Origin: Paracentrotus lividus
Lineage: Eukaryota; Echinodermata; Echinoidea; Camarodonta; Echinidae
Length of the DNA: 64,000 bases
Assembly: GCA_940671915.1 (NCBI GenBank)
Contig: CALNVZ010003426.1
Coordinates: 16,408,808-16,472,807, forward strand
Reading direction: 5' to 3'
Shown: in pieces, positions 12,197 to 22,059 of the stretch
Numbering within the stretch: the stretch's first letter is position 1
Layout of the letters: every line of letters begins with the position of its first letter
Made by a program: the position numbers and the translations under genes
Notes under the pieces: generated by a model
Seen by the model: the letters and a program-made list of their open reading frames with translations, nothing else
The model's database searches: none
Told to the model about the DNA's origin: nothing

Positions 12197-12722
12197 ATGC
12201 AGAGCTATGGCAACGTTAGCCTGCCCTTTCCTGAATCCACACACCAACAAATCCTATCAATATCAGCCCATTTTCCTTGCGATTTTTCTCATCAACACCA
12301 TAGAGTATCGTTTGGATTCCCTGGTGAATTCATCAGCACCATCCCAATGTCTTCGTTTGCACTACGATTGCACAGCGAAATCTTCTTTGCTGACACGTGG
12401 CAAACATCTTCGAACAGTCCCCGGTTACTGAGTCCGATACAGAGGGCGTCAACAGGCACGTACCAAGGATATGCTTGCCTTGCTATCGCGGCGGTTTACT
12501 GAGGCTGTCCCACCCGCTGCAGATGGCTTGATTGTTTCTGTGGAGGATAGACTAAAGCTTGTCAGCGCTGTGTTTGGTGATAGGCTGGCACGAAGTGTTT
12601 GCGGTGTTAAGGCACGAATCAAGTACTTCGCACGTAATAACAGGGGAGTAGACTCGACGCCGCTGATCCACACTGCGACTCACCGGTCATTGCCATTTCT
12701 TGATCCTGCAATATCCCTATAG
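12197..12722 (+). other. Unresolved coding-like block (open on both strands)
   Basis: Less AT-rich than its surroundings. On plus, one frame runs from 12207 to 12722 with a single stop at 12429, and its second part contains KDMLALLSRRFTEAVPPAAD and VSAVFGDRLARSV. On minus, 12673-12449 is also open but serine/threonine-rich, as a reversed frame would be. I do not recognise either product. It could be a broken exon or a transposon remnant. The minus-strand splice-like site at its right edge may be the last exon of the guanylate cyclase gene. Confidence 0.3.
12687..12716 (-). CDS. Gyc88E: Possible terminal exon of the guanylate cyclase gene
   Basis: On the minus strand a good acceptor (TATGTATCTATAG) precedes GGATATTGCAGGATCAAG. 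Joined in phase 0 to the preceding exon it gives nine residues, GYCRIKKWQ, and a TGA. Another frame ends a few codons later, and a donor-like CCGGTGAGT follows, so this could also be a small internal exon. The assignment rests only on splice-site shape and position and is weak. Confidence 0.25.
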   Translation of the reverse strand, partial: GYCRIKKWQ

Positions 12723-13142
12723 ATACATAAGATTTGATATTAAAAAAAATCATAACGGTCCAGTAATGTATATGAAGGTATCAAATTCAGAAGAAATTAA
12801 GCACAGATTATTTCATGATAGCGACATAATAAACGGTTTTATTTTTAGCTTACTTTGTGATTGTGGCAGGTTTTAAAATAAAGGAGGAGGACTAACTCTA
12901 TTAATTTTGCAGAAATATCCTAACCCGAATTTCGTTAAGGCCTTTGGAGATTCTGCACGAATATTCAGATCTGAAGTTTCTGCTCCGAATATTCTACGGC
13001 ATTGCCTTTTTCTTTGTTCATACAATGGAATCCAAGCGTTGTTTTTTTGGTACCATTGGCGGATTTGTATATGTTCAAATCGATAAATAAATATGAAAAA
13101 TAGAATAATCAATATAAATCTGTATTTGGACACAGCTCTTAC

Positions 13143-13280
13143 CTTCGTAATACCCGCGAGGAGTCTATTGAGGACTGTCTAGAGCGAGAAGTACCCTTTC
13201 TTCCTCTGCTAGTTCAAGGCGAATACTCTGCGTATTATGTGGTTTGCCGTGTAACAGTAGTCTTCATTCGATCCTTTACC
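13143..13280 (-). CDS. Gyc88E: Guanylate cyclase exon after the catalytic domain (duplicate copy)
   Basis: Counterpart of 18494-18633. On minus it follows a CATTGTAG acceptor and begins with GGTAAAGGATCG, the KGKGS segment that closes class III cyclase domains. It ends at an ideal donor, CGAAG followed by GTAAGAGC. This copy has indels of its own but keeps GTATTCGCC where the other copy has an extra T. Using that reading the tail frame stays open to the donor. Confidence 0.6.
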
Positions 13281-13479
13281 CTACAATGAAACAAATTGGC
13301 AATATATCTTTAGACAATCTTTGAATTTTCCTCAATAGGAAACAGTTTTAGAGCATAAATGACTGCTAATATTTTGGATACTAATATATAATTCCTGATA
13401 ATAGGAAATCTGAAGAAACATTTTGGACTGAAGCAATGCCCCGTCAACATGAGAAAATCGCTTTAGTGGATTTACATAC

Positions 13480-13681
13480 CTTGCATTGGTTGTACCTCGT
13501 TCCTCTATGTCGTAATACCTGGCATTGGTCCAGATTGGCCTTTGGTCGTCTCACTCATATGATATCTTTAGAGCACATCCTGTAGATCACTCCTTGAGGC
13601 TGTATTGACAGTATCCCGCAAATAAAGACAGTACCGGGGCATCTTCAGGCCATCACACGTGCGCGACCATCCCAATGATAC
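13480..13681 (-). CDS. Gyc88E: Guanylate cyclase catalytic-domain exon (duplicate, frameshifted)
   Basis: Counterpart of 18826-19027 with several one-base errors at different places. This copy preserves AAGATGCCCCGGTACTGTCT, that is KMPRYCL, including the Cys that helps select GTP, which is garbled in the other copy. Downstream it reads GDTVNTAS with indels and then [13 protein letters not shown]. It should not be counted as a second gene. Confidence 0.65.
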
Positions 13682-14013
13682 CTACAATAATGGAGTAGTA
13701 CGTGATTGGTGGGTACAAATGAATTAAGGTTAGATTTTTTTAAATGAGTTTGAGTTTGTCGGTTACTAATTTCTTGAGGCTGTGTTGGGACTGTGTCGCT
13801 ACAGAGCAGATCGCGGTGAGAATAATATTACTTTTGATGAAATCTCAATGTTGCTGCTGAAAAATATCGTGAAATTCAGTTCGCCTTTGAATTCATAGGC
13901 ACGGAGGAAATAGAGTGGTCACAGTAGTGTCGATCGTCACCTGAAAACAAAGCTGTTGGGAGGGAAAGCTGGCGGTGGAGAGAAGCTTATATGCTTTTGA
14001 AAGTGTAAATTAT

Positions 14014-15346
14014 AATTGAGTACATGAATATAAAAAAGGCCTAAGTCCAATTTTTGGAAATTGGAGTTATTATTGGGAAATTGTTCTTATAACATTGACC
14101 CATCTTGTGCATAAATGATGATCTGAAATCATCTCAGAAATGCTTAAATAAAGATAACTATCTGGTATGAATGTTAAGAAAGCCTAAGTCAGGACTTAGG
14201 TTCTTCCATTCATATCTAGCAGCGCCCTCTTCTCATTACTTCTTGTTTAGCCTTGAGTACCTCAAATGGCTGCTCATGAGTTACATGGAAAAAAGTAAAG
14301 AAGTTGAAGTTCACTTGCAGATGTTGGTCTGTGTGTGTGTGTGTGTGTGTGTCAGAGGGTGTGTGAGGGGTTTTGGGGTGGGTGTGTGTCAATATATATA
14401 AAAAAATAGCTCCTTCAAAAAAAAAAAAAGGTAATTCCATTGCTGATCGTGAGTGTGTTGATGTGGGGCATGCAGGGTGGATTCAGGATTGATGTTTTTT
14501 AAAAAATTGCTCACAACACAATTAAAGTTTTTGTTTTGTTTTTAGAATTTAACCTCCCCAAAATTCACTGATAATCATAAAAAAAAATTCTGCCCATTTA
14601 AAAAGCATTTTCCCCCAGATCTCTGACAAACATGAAATACAGGTCTTGCTAAGGAAAGTTCTCAACTCCATTTACACCCCAAAACTTAGCTAAGTGGGGA
14701 CGCCCGCTGTATTTCCTTGTTTTTCTATTTAATAAAAAAAAAATAATAAAGGGAGGCATACCCACCTCCCCCCCCCCATTCTTGAACTGTTGTTTGTGTG
14801 CTTAAAACTTCTTGGTTTCATGGATGGAAGACAATGAACTGTAAATGTGAATAATACATCATTTTGCAAAATTTTTTTTTTCCAGTTATTTGAACACTTA
14901 CAACTGTGCTCACATTTAAAACCCACACACCACACCCACACCCGCTCGCATCTCCCAAACACATCAGCTATAAAAAAAAATATAAAAAACTAAAATATCA
15001 AAAAGATAAGGGGCCTTTTTGTTGATATATAAAAGAAATCTCTTGTGTATATTTTTATACATTCAGTATACAGAAATCTACATTGTAATATGAATGTAAG
15101 AACGACCTAAGTCCATATGATTCTAAAAACGACCCCAAGTCCACCAGACAAAAGCCCCGCCCACAAGTAATTGAAAAATTATGTTCATAAAAAAATTTAC
15201 ACTTAAATTTGTTTTATGATGTTCTCCTGATGTCTTTTGGCAAATATACTTTAATTGCCAAATTAAAAAAATATTCAGTTTTTTTCGATTATTTCGAAAA
15301 TGGCCTCCATGGACTTAGGCCTTTTTTATATTCCATATACTCAATT
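14014..15346. mobile_element. TIR element present in one copy of block A only
   Basis: Starts AATTGAGTACATGAATATAA and ends with its inverse, TTATATTCCATATACTCAATT. The TIRs continue inward through AAAAAAGGCCTAAGTCCA. The matching site in the second copy (about 19360) is empty, which defines the 1333-base insertion. Further inside, 14167-14215 is a hairpin of the same words (ATGAATGTTAAGAAAGCCTA opposite its inverse), and 15090 has another ATGAATGTAAGAACGACC. A (TG)n run lies at 14328-14353. No transposase frame is present. Confidence 0.85.
14328..14354. repeat. (TG)n microsatellite
   Basis: A pure TG run within the inserted element. It accounts for the valine/cysteine-rich and histidine/threonine-rich chance frames on the two strands. 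Confidence 0.9.
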
Positions 15347-15632
15347 GCCTATCCAAGGATGCTATCCTTGAGGAAGCGCTGACAGTAACAGCAATTACAA
15401 ATATATATATTCAAGTGCATGCTATTGGACCACCCAACGTTTGGATATTGTTTTGAACCTAAGTATCGAGCTTGCTCCCGTTTGGGACATAGACGTATGA
15501 TTAACAAATGTGACAAAAAAAAAAAAAATCAATTAAGTTATGTTTGAATTGTTTTTACAACGAAAAATACACAAACAATGAGTATTTTTCTCCCACCCCG
15601 AAAAAAATAGAAAATCAATAAATCATCTTTAC

Positions 15633-15793
15633 GCAATCGAATCTTAAGATCTCATTATTACTGGAATGGATCCTTGAGGTCGTTCATACTCTCTCTCATG
15701 GCTAGAGCCATCTCTGCGATACGAACAGCATGGTATTTGGTCGTCGTCGGGGCGCCTGAAAACTACCATAATAGCATCTCCTATTGTCTCAAC
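15633..15793 (-). CDS. Gyc88E: Guanylate cyclase catalytic-domain exon (duplicate, frameshifted)
   Basis: Counterpart of 19651-19810. It has the same acceptor and the same text, VETIGDAYMVVSGAP and YHAVRIAEMALAMRESM, but with small indels (for example GGAATGGATCC for GGATGGATCC), giving 161 bases where 160 are expected. Read with the intact copy it is the same exon on the other haplotype. Confidence 0.7.
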
Positions 15794-16077
15794 CTGATGA
15801 ATTAGATATGAACAAGATAATTTTTATCTAAATATTTGTTTATACTCATTATGTTAATATGCTCCCTTTTCATTCGTTCCTATATAGTACTTCTAGAGTA
15901 AATCTTAAGGTGCTTGGTTGTCATACTCGTCGCTGCAAATAAATTGAAGCTTAGATTCTTAGTGTTATTATCATTATTTATTTATTTTTTGTGTATTTTA
16001 TTTTATTTCATTTATGTGTTTAGTTATTTATTAATTTCTTTAATTATTATATTATTATTATTAATTATTATTATGAA

Positions 16078-16376
16078 TAAACAGGATCAAGTCGTATTTT
16101 ATCCTTGAAAAAGATTTGCTTTAACAAAAAGCAAGTGTTACAAGTGCAACTTTTTAGTGTCGCAGTGTTTTTCGAATAATTCAGTTGTGCGGAATCTCGC
16201 TGCTTCTGAGATCGTAGATCTGGATGTTCGGGGAGATTGGTGATGAGGCTTCTCGATTCCCTCTTCATCATCTGTGTGACCAAGTTATACCGGGGTGACT
16301 TCTGCTTGACGTTGCCACATTCGTTCGATTCTCAATCCTCAGGTCTTGATATTTCAGCACGCTTGTCGCTTACAAG
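16078..16376 (-). mobile_element. Non-LTR retrotransposon C-terminal fragment (duplicate copy)
   Basis: Counterpart of 20766-21068, with frame-breaking indels. A partial third version stands at 16663-16770, so this haplotype, or its consensus, also carries a local duplication of the fragment plus its triplet tract. Confidence 0.55.
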
Positions 16377-16379
16377 GTC

Positions 16380-16434
16380 TATTATTATTATATTATTATT
16401 GTTATTATTATTTAATTATTATTTTATTTTATTA

Positions 16435-16473
<39 letters not shown>

Positions 16474-16900
16474 CATTATTTTTTTTTTTATTGGGGGGGG
16501 TTATGGGTTATATAATAATATTTCAAATATTTGAATTTGCTCAAAAGTGAAAGTTATGCATGAACTATTGGTTAAGGTCATTGAAAAATTTCATGAAAGA
16601 TTCGTATGATCCGTCCTGGGAGTAACACGTAACATCATACTAACACACAACACACACACTCCTGTGTGACCAATTATCACCGGGGTGACTTCTGCCTTGA
16701 CGTTCACATTCGTTCGAATCTCAATCCTCAGGTCTTTGATATTTCAGCCGCTTGTCGCTTACAAGATACTATTATTATTATCATTATTATTGTTAATTAT
16801 TATTATTATTATTTTATTATTATTGTTATTATTATTATATTATTATTATTATTATTATTATATTATTATTATTTATTTTTTATTTTTTTTGGGGGGGGGT
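16380..16900. repeat. Two (ATT)n tracts around a duplicated segment
   Basis: TTA/ATT repeats at about 16380-16478 and 16769-16880, each followed by a T run, a G run and TTATGGG. In the second copy of block A there is only one such tract (21072-21192). This is either array expansion or misassembly. Confidence 0.8.
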
Positions 16901-17295
16901 TATGGAAGTAATAATAATATTTCATATTAAAATTTGAAATTTGCTCAAAAGTGAAAGTATGCATGTACTATTGGTTAGGTCAATTGAAAATTTTCATGAA
17001 GGATTCGTTGATCCGTCCCTGGGAGTAACACGCAACCATCATACTAAACACACACCACACACACTCATAAAAGTAGTTCATATGCAAATATATTCACGGT
17101 CTGACATATCAAAGTTATCTTTAAAGGCGATCATCATAATTTGATAGCATCAATCCAGGAGGCTAAGATGATGATCCTGATTATTTTGAAGTAAGCGGCG
17201 TCGTTTTTAGAAACCGACGCCTCTTACTACAAACTTTTAAAACCGACAATATCATTCAAAGTAAATAATTGGTCTCATAGTAAAATTAGAGTTGC

Positions 17296-17740
17296 TGTGC
17301 TGTGCTGTGTGTTGTGTTCGCTGGAGTAATACCAAATTTGTTTATATTGATCTAATTTCAGTAATTTTGTGACTCTGTGATGCAAGGAGTGTTTGTGTAT
17401 TCATCATTTCTTCATCATCCTCACTCCTCATACCATCGACGATGTAGTACTGTTCTTTTTATTCCAACCCTGTTATATTTGCAGGCAACATGTTTATATT
17501 GTCAGTCCACCTATTGACTTACGTGTCATACAGTTGCACTAGGTTGATCTTGTTTAGTTTAATGGCTGGATTGGAACCTTATTGTTTTATTTTTTACTGC
17601 TAGCTATGTAACGGTAAGCGACCTGTCTTTTCTCAAGACTCTCTGACTTTCACCCATACCAATTTGTGGGCTATTCTTCAACCTCTCATTTCACTTCATT
17701 TTCAACATGGCTCTAGAAAAAAGATTCTCAAGCTGATATA
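17296..17740. other. Sequence unique to the first copy of block A
   Basis: After the homology with block A copy 2 ends, this stretch opens with a GCTGTGCTGTGCTGTGTGTTG run and leads into the retrotransposon remnant. No gene is seen. It is probably part of the element whose insertion distinguishes this haplotype. Confidence 0.4.
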
Positions 17741-18369
17741 GCTCCGCAGCATCATCAGCGAGCTAGAGAAAGCGAGGCTTTCAAAAATATCGTTACTTCT
17801 GCAGTCAGGAGGAGTCGCCCTTGACCGTACGGCTTGAGGAGCAGGAAGGGGAGGGTCCTCGTCCTCGAGGGGAAGGTGAGATCTAGGAACTGAAATTGAG
17901 CGCGCTTCAGAAGGTCCTCGAAACAGCGGCGAAACATACAGGCCTTGATGTAAGTTGGACGCTTGGAGCAGTTCCAGGCGCAACAACTTGGAATACATGG
18001 TATGGCGGAGAAGGAAGGGGAGTCTACTGAGAAGGTGTTTGCGAGTCGCAAAGATGATGGGCTTGATATAGCACCAACTGTGATCGACCGTAGTCATCGC
18101 TTCGGACAACGACCCAACTGAAGCAGATGGTGACAAGTCTGCTACAGACGAGCGATGACGATGAGGGTGAAGCAAGCCCACGTTCCATCATCGTCAAATT
18201 CATCTTATCGTACCAGAGCCCTTTTCATGGGGGCAAGGATGAAGCTGAAGGGCTCTGGTATTTTGTCAATGATGGACTTGACGCCCCGGAAGCAGAAGCT
18301 GTTTCATGCCACTGAGACACTAAGAAAGCCTCCAAGGTTGACTATAGTGGCAGAATTTTTGCCGGCGTC
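17740..18369 (+). mobile_element. LINE ORF1-like remnant, frameshifted and cut by assembly gap
   Basis: Pieces in shifting plus frames read in order as LEQFQAQQLGIHGMAEKEGE, then VFASRKDDGLDIAPTVIDRS with HRFGQRP, then PRSIIVKF, RTRALFMGARMKLKGSG and LTPRKQKLFHAT. This is the layout of L1/Tx1-type ORF1 proteins: the end of a coiled coil, then an RRM-like block ending in 'VKF', then 'LKGt.i...dLT..R..L'. Frame changes between blocks match the one-base errors seen all through this contig end. The sequence stops at the N run, so the rest of the element is missing. Confidence 0.6.
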
Positions 18370-18394
18370 NNNNNNNNNNNNNNNNNNNNNNNNN
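18370..18394. other. Assembly gap (25 N)
   Basis: Twenty-five N. Sequence after it repeats sequence from 13.0 kb onward, so the gap joins two versions of the same locus and is not a true break in the chromosome. Confidence 0.98.
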
Positions 18395-18493
18395 GTTGTG
18401 GTACCATTAGGCGGATTGTTATATGTTCAAATCGATAAAAATAATTGAAAAATAGCAATAATCAATATAAATCTGTATTGACACCAGCTCTTA

Positions 18494-18633
18494 TTCGTAA
18501 TACACGCGAGGAGTCTATTGAGGACTGTCGTAGAGCGAGAAGTACCCTTTCTTCCTCTGCTAGCTTCAAAGGCGAAATACTCTGCGTATTATTGTGTTTG
18601 CCGTTAACCAGTAAGTCTTCATCGATCCTTTAC
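18494..18633 (-). CDS. Gyc88E: Guanylate cyclase exon: end of catalytic domain and start of C-terminal tail
   Basis: Minus strand, acceptor TTTCATTGTAG. The coding text opens (G)KGSMKTYWLT, the conserved 'kGKG.m.TYWL' that ends soluble guanylate cyclase catalytic domains. With the one-base correction seen in the other copy, the frame runs on through FEASRGRKGTSRSTTVLNRL to the donor (clean GTAAGAGC in the copy at 13143). The tail is basic and Ser/Thr-rich. Variable C-terminal extensions are usual in Gyc88E-type proteins. The uncorrected sequence has a stop because of an extra T, which I take to be a sequencing error. Confidence 0.65.
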
Positions 18634-18825
18634 CTACAATGAAACAAAATTGGCAATAATCTCTTAGACAATCTTGAATTTCCTCAATAGGAAACAGTTT
18701 TAGAGCAATAATGAACTGCTAATATTTTGATAACTAATATTAATCCTGATAATAGAAATCTGAAGAAACATTTTGACTGAAGCAATGCCGTCAAACATGA
18801 GAAATCGCGTTTAGTTATTTACAAC

Positions 18826-19027
18826 CTTGACATTGGTTGTACCTCGTTCCTCTATGTCGTAATAGCCTGGCATTGGTCCAGATTGGCCTTTGGTCGTCTC
18901 ACTCATATGAATCTTTAGAGCACATCCTGTAGATCCATCCTTGAGGCTGTATTGACAGCTATCGCCAAAAGACAGTACCGGGCATCTTCAGGCTACCAAC
19001 ACCTCGACGACCACCCAGAATGGATAC
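18826..19027 (-). CDS. Gyc88E: Guanylate cyclase catalytic-domain exon ([10 protein letters not shown] to NVK)
   Basis: Acceptor TTTTGTAG, then GTATCCATTCTGG, which with the preceding exon's last G gives G-I-H-S-G. Read across the two haplotype copies the exon gives [53 protein letters not shown] and YYDIEERGTTNVK. Present are the Cys of 'YCLFG' (guanine recognition), the Asn and Arg of 'NTASRM' (transition-state residues) and the Gly-rich turn. Single indels in this copy break the frame twice. The 202-base length in both copies fits the expected phases to within a base. The donor is blurred by an A-run error: AAAGGTATGT is likely from comparing the copies. Confidence 0.8.
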
Positions 19028-19650
19028 CTACAAAATAGATAGTACGTGATTGGTGGAGTAGAAAATGAATTAAGGTTAGTTTTTTTTAAATGAGTTTGAG
19101 TTTGTCCGGTTAACTAATTTCTTTTGAGGCTGTGTTGACTGTGTCGCACAGAGACAATACGCGGGTGAGAATAATTATTACTTTTGATGAAATCTCAATG
19201 TTCGCTGCTGAAAATATCGTGACATTCAGTTGCCTTTGAATTCATAGCACGGAGGAAATAGAGTGGTCACAGTACGTGTCGATCGTCACCTGAAAACAAA
19301 CGCTGTTGGGAGGAGAAAGCTGTGGTGGAGAGAAGCTTATAATCTTTGAAAGTGTAAATTATTGATTGCCTATCCAAGAGATGCTATCCTTGAGGAAGCG
19401 CTGACAGTATCAGCAATTACAAGTATATTAATTCAAGTTATGCTATTGGGACCATCCAACGTTTGGATATTGTTTTGAACCTAAGTATCGAGCTTGCTAC
19501 CGTTTGGGACATAGACGTATGATTAACAAATGTGACAAAAAAAAAATCAATTAAGTTATGTTGAATTGTTTTTATAACGAAAAATACAACAAAACAATGA
19601 GTATTTTTCTCCCACCCCGAAAAAATAGAAAAATCAATAAATCATCTTAC

Positions 19651-19810
19651 CAACTCGAATCTTAACGATCTCATTATTACTGGATGGATCCTTGAGGTCG
19701 TTCATACTCTCTCTCATGGCTAGAGCCATCTCTGCGATACGAACAGCATGGTATTTGGTCGTCGTCGGGGCGCCTGAAACTACCATATAAGCATCTCCTA
19801 TTGTCTCAAC
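19651..19810 (-). CDS. Gyc88E: Guanylate cyclase catalytic-domain exon (VETIGDAYMVV)
   Basis: This 160-base exon is intact: acceptor CATCAG, 53 codons plus one base, donor GTAAGATG. It reads VETIGDAYMVVSGAP, TTTKYHAVRIAEMALAMRES, MNDLKDPSSNNEIVKIRV, then G. GDAY supplies the second metal-binding Asp, and the Glu of KVET is the guanine-selecting residue. It ends in phase 1, matching the next exon. The wording is close to Drosophila Gyc88E and Manduca beta-3 proteins as I know them (VETIGDAYMVVAGAP, DLKDPS). This is the best evidence that the locus codes a GTP cyclase and not an adenylyl cyclase. Confidence 0.95.
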
Positions 19811-19967
19811 CTGATGAATAGTAATATGACAAGAATAATTTTATCAAAAATATTTGTTTAACTCATTATGTTAATATGCTCCCTTTTCATTCGTTTCCCC
19901 TATAATACTTCTAGAGTAAATTTTAAGGTGCTTGGTTGTCATACTCGTCGCTGCAAAATAAATTGAA

Positions 19968-20665
19968 GCAAGAATTCGCAGGTATATCGATCAACCCACT
20001 TGTCACCATGCTGTAAGGTCCTTAATTCTTTCCCGCCTTGACTATTGTAACGGACTTCTTTCCTCTCTTCCCAAGATTCATATAAACCGTCTCCAGCGCC
20101 TACAAAACTGGGCAGCACGTCTTGTGTTTGAAGTTGGTAGAAGTCACTCTGCACCACCACTAATCAAATCCCTCCACTGGCTTCCAATCCAACAGCGAAT
20201 AACATTTAAATTACTTGTACATGTCTATAAATCATTGCATCATCAAGCTCCTGTTTATCTGTTCAATTGTTTGACTTTATATACTCCAAGCAGAAATCTG
20301 AGGTCTTCAAATGATAACTTACGCCTCACATATCCGATTACACGTATCCAAGCAGGAGATAGGACTTTCACAGTTGCAGCATCCAAAGAATGGAATAACA
20401 TACCCTTGCACATTAGACAGTCTTCTTCTCTTCAAATATTTAAGAAGGCTCTAAAAACCCATCTTTTCATATAAATTCTGTGTCATATTGATTTAATTTA
20501 TGTATGTTAATTAATTTGTTTTTGATTATTCAATATGAATAATTAATAGCACCCTTAATGTACTATGTAGTTAAGACAAATAGTAACTTTTTATGTAAGC
20601 GCTCTGAGCCTTAAGGGAATTAGCGCACAAAATGTTTATTGTAATGTAATGTAATGTAATAATCA
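19968..20665 (+). mobile_element. 5'-truncated CR1/L2-group LINE, 3' end, present in one haplotype copy
   Basis: The plus frame is open from about 19968 to a stop at 20474. It reads SRLDYCNGLLSSLPKIHINR, LQRLQNWAARLVFEVG, SLHWLPIQQRITFKLLVHVY, YTPSRNLRSS and EWNNIPLHIRQSSSLQIFKK. This is the standard C-terminal part of CR1/L2-type ORF2 after the reverse transcriptase core. The 3' UTR ends in (TGTAA)n at 20640-20660, the usual tail of this group. The first copy of block A lacks it, so the insertion is recent and polymorphic. The catalytic domains are missing, so it cannot move itself. Confidence 0.9.
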
Positions 20666-20765
20666 TTAGTGTTATTATCATTATTTATTTATTTGTGTAT
20701 TTTATTTTATTTCATTTATGTGTTTAGTTATTTATTAATTTCTTTATTATTATTATTATTATGAT

Positions 20766-21068
20766 AAACAGGATCAAGTCCGTATTTTTCCTTGAAAGAC
20801 TTTGCTTTAACAAAAAGCACGAAGTGATTTCAAGTGCAACTTTTTAGTGTCCCAAGTGTTTTTCGAATAATTCTAGTTGTGCCGAGAATCGCTTCTTTCT
20901 GGAGATCGTAGATCTGGATGTTCGGGGAGATCTTGGTGATGAGGCTCTCGATTCCCCTCTTCACCATCCCTGTGTGACCAATTATCACCGGGGTGACTTC
21001 TGCCTTGACGTTCCACATTCGTTCGATCTCAATCCTCAGGTCTTGATATTTCAGCCGCTTGTCCCTTA
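20766..21068 (-). mobile_element. Non-LTR retrotransposon C-terminal tail fragment
   Basis: The minus frame reads RDKRLKYQDLRIEIERMW, NVKAEVTPVIIGHTGMVKRG and LQKEAILGTTRIIRKTL. A tail of this form (KYQDL..E..RMW..K..V.PV.IG, then QK.A.LGTARI.RK.L) ends many invertebrate reverse-transcriptase ORFs. I do not assign the clade. It lies in an intron of the cyclase gene in the same orientation, next to an (AAT)n tract. Confidence 0.65.
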
Positions 21069-21071
21069 CAA

Positions 21072-21096
21072 AATATTATTATTGTTATCATTATTA

Positions 21097-21131
<35 letters not shown>

Positions 21132-21141
21132 GTTATTATTA

Positions 21142-21181
<40 letters not shown>

Positions 21182-21195
21182 CATTATTATCTTTT
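21072..21195. repeat. (ATT)n microsatellite
   Basis: About 120 bases of TTA/ATT units, ending in a T run, a G run and TTATGGG. Translated it gives only leucine or isoleucine runs. Confidence 0.95.
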
Positions 21196-21643
21196 TTTTG
21201 GGGGAGGGGGTTATGGGAAGTAATAATAATATTTCATATTAAAATTTAAAATTTGCTCAAAAGTGAAAGTATGCATGTACTATTGGTTAAGGTCAATTGA
21301 AAAATTTCATGAAAGATTCGTATGATCCGTCCCTGGGAGTAACACGTAACCATCATACTAAACACACACACACTCATAAAAGTATGTTCATATGCAAATA
21401 TTCACGGTCTGACATATCAAGTTATCTTTTAAAGGCGATCATCATAATTTGATAGCATCAACTCCAGGAGGCTAAGATGATGATCCTGATATATTTGAAG
21501 TAAGCGGCGTCGGTTTTTAGAACCGACGCCTCTTACTACAAACTTTAAAAACGACAATATCATTCAAAGTAAATTATTGGTCTCATAGTGAAATTAGAGT
21601 TTTAAAGAATCATGTGCTTTACCCCCTAACCAGTATCACAAAC

Positions 21644-21790
21644 CTTGTAGACTTCGTATCGTTCACTGAGGTTGTCAAACTTCGTGTACATGCCATTCAG
21701 CAATGAAACGACAGCCATAGGAGGAATCCGCGAACAGATCGTTGTGAAGCCTACAACATCACTGAAGAGTATAGTAGTAGATGTAAAAAC
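21644..21790 (-). CDS. Gyc88E: Guanylate cyclase catalytic-domain exon ([10 protein letters not shown])
   Basis: A 147-base exon, 49 codons, phase 0 at both ends (acceptor CTTTAG, donor GTTTGTG). It reads [57 protein letters not shown] contains the first metal-binding Asp of class III cyclases. The family's helix (LLN.MY..FD.L) is complete. It is single-copy in the window and without indels. Confidence 0.95.
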
Positions 21791-22059
21791 CTAAAGGAGA
21801 AAGCGGAACCAGGCGATTAATGTTACCTAACTATTTTAATAAAATTATAATACCGTATATGCATATAGATATCATATCGATTCCTTCATAGTAATTTTTT
21901 CTTTGGATTTCGTTCGTTCCCATTTCTCGGACTATCAGACTTGTACATAACTCTCCCGGCCTCTATGGCTAAGCCCGACAGTCACTTTCGCATTGCAATT
22001 TTTGTAAGGCCGAAATTTCATTCAATCGACTCTACAAAGGGATGACCCTCTAAAGTTAC

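Larger units (their letters stand above)
13020..17295. repeat. Duplicated block A, first copy (alternative haplotype)
   Basis: Matches 18395-21605 in the same orientation from GGTACCATTGGCGGATTTG to ATTGGTCTCATAGT. Differences are many one-base indels, a 1.33-kb TIR element present only here (14014-15346), a second AT-triplet tract here, and a LINE fragment present only in the other copy (19970-20665). The block ends close to a 25-N gap. It looks like a second haplotype left in the assembly. Confidence 0.85.
18395..21605. repeat. Duplicated block A, second copy
   Basis: Continues directly into the next cyclase exon at 21644, so this copy is the one contiguous with the rest of the gene. It lacks the TIR element of the first copy and carries a LINE fragment instead. 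Confidence 0.85.

Noticed and set aside
16237-16930. Frames with long I/L/Y runs
   Set aside because: Read-through of ATT triplet repeats.
17702-18181. 159-codon minus-strand frame
   Set aside because: Antisense of the ORF1-like blocks on plus; composition (S, P, R) is typical of a reversed coding frame.
15633-19810. Two copies of cyclase exons read as two tandem guanylate cyclase genes
   Set aside because: Introns are duplicated equally, differences are indels and mobile insertions, and a gap lies between. Haplotypes explain it better.
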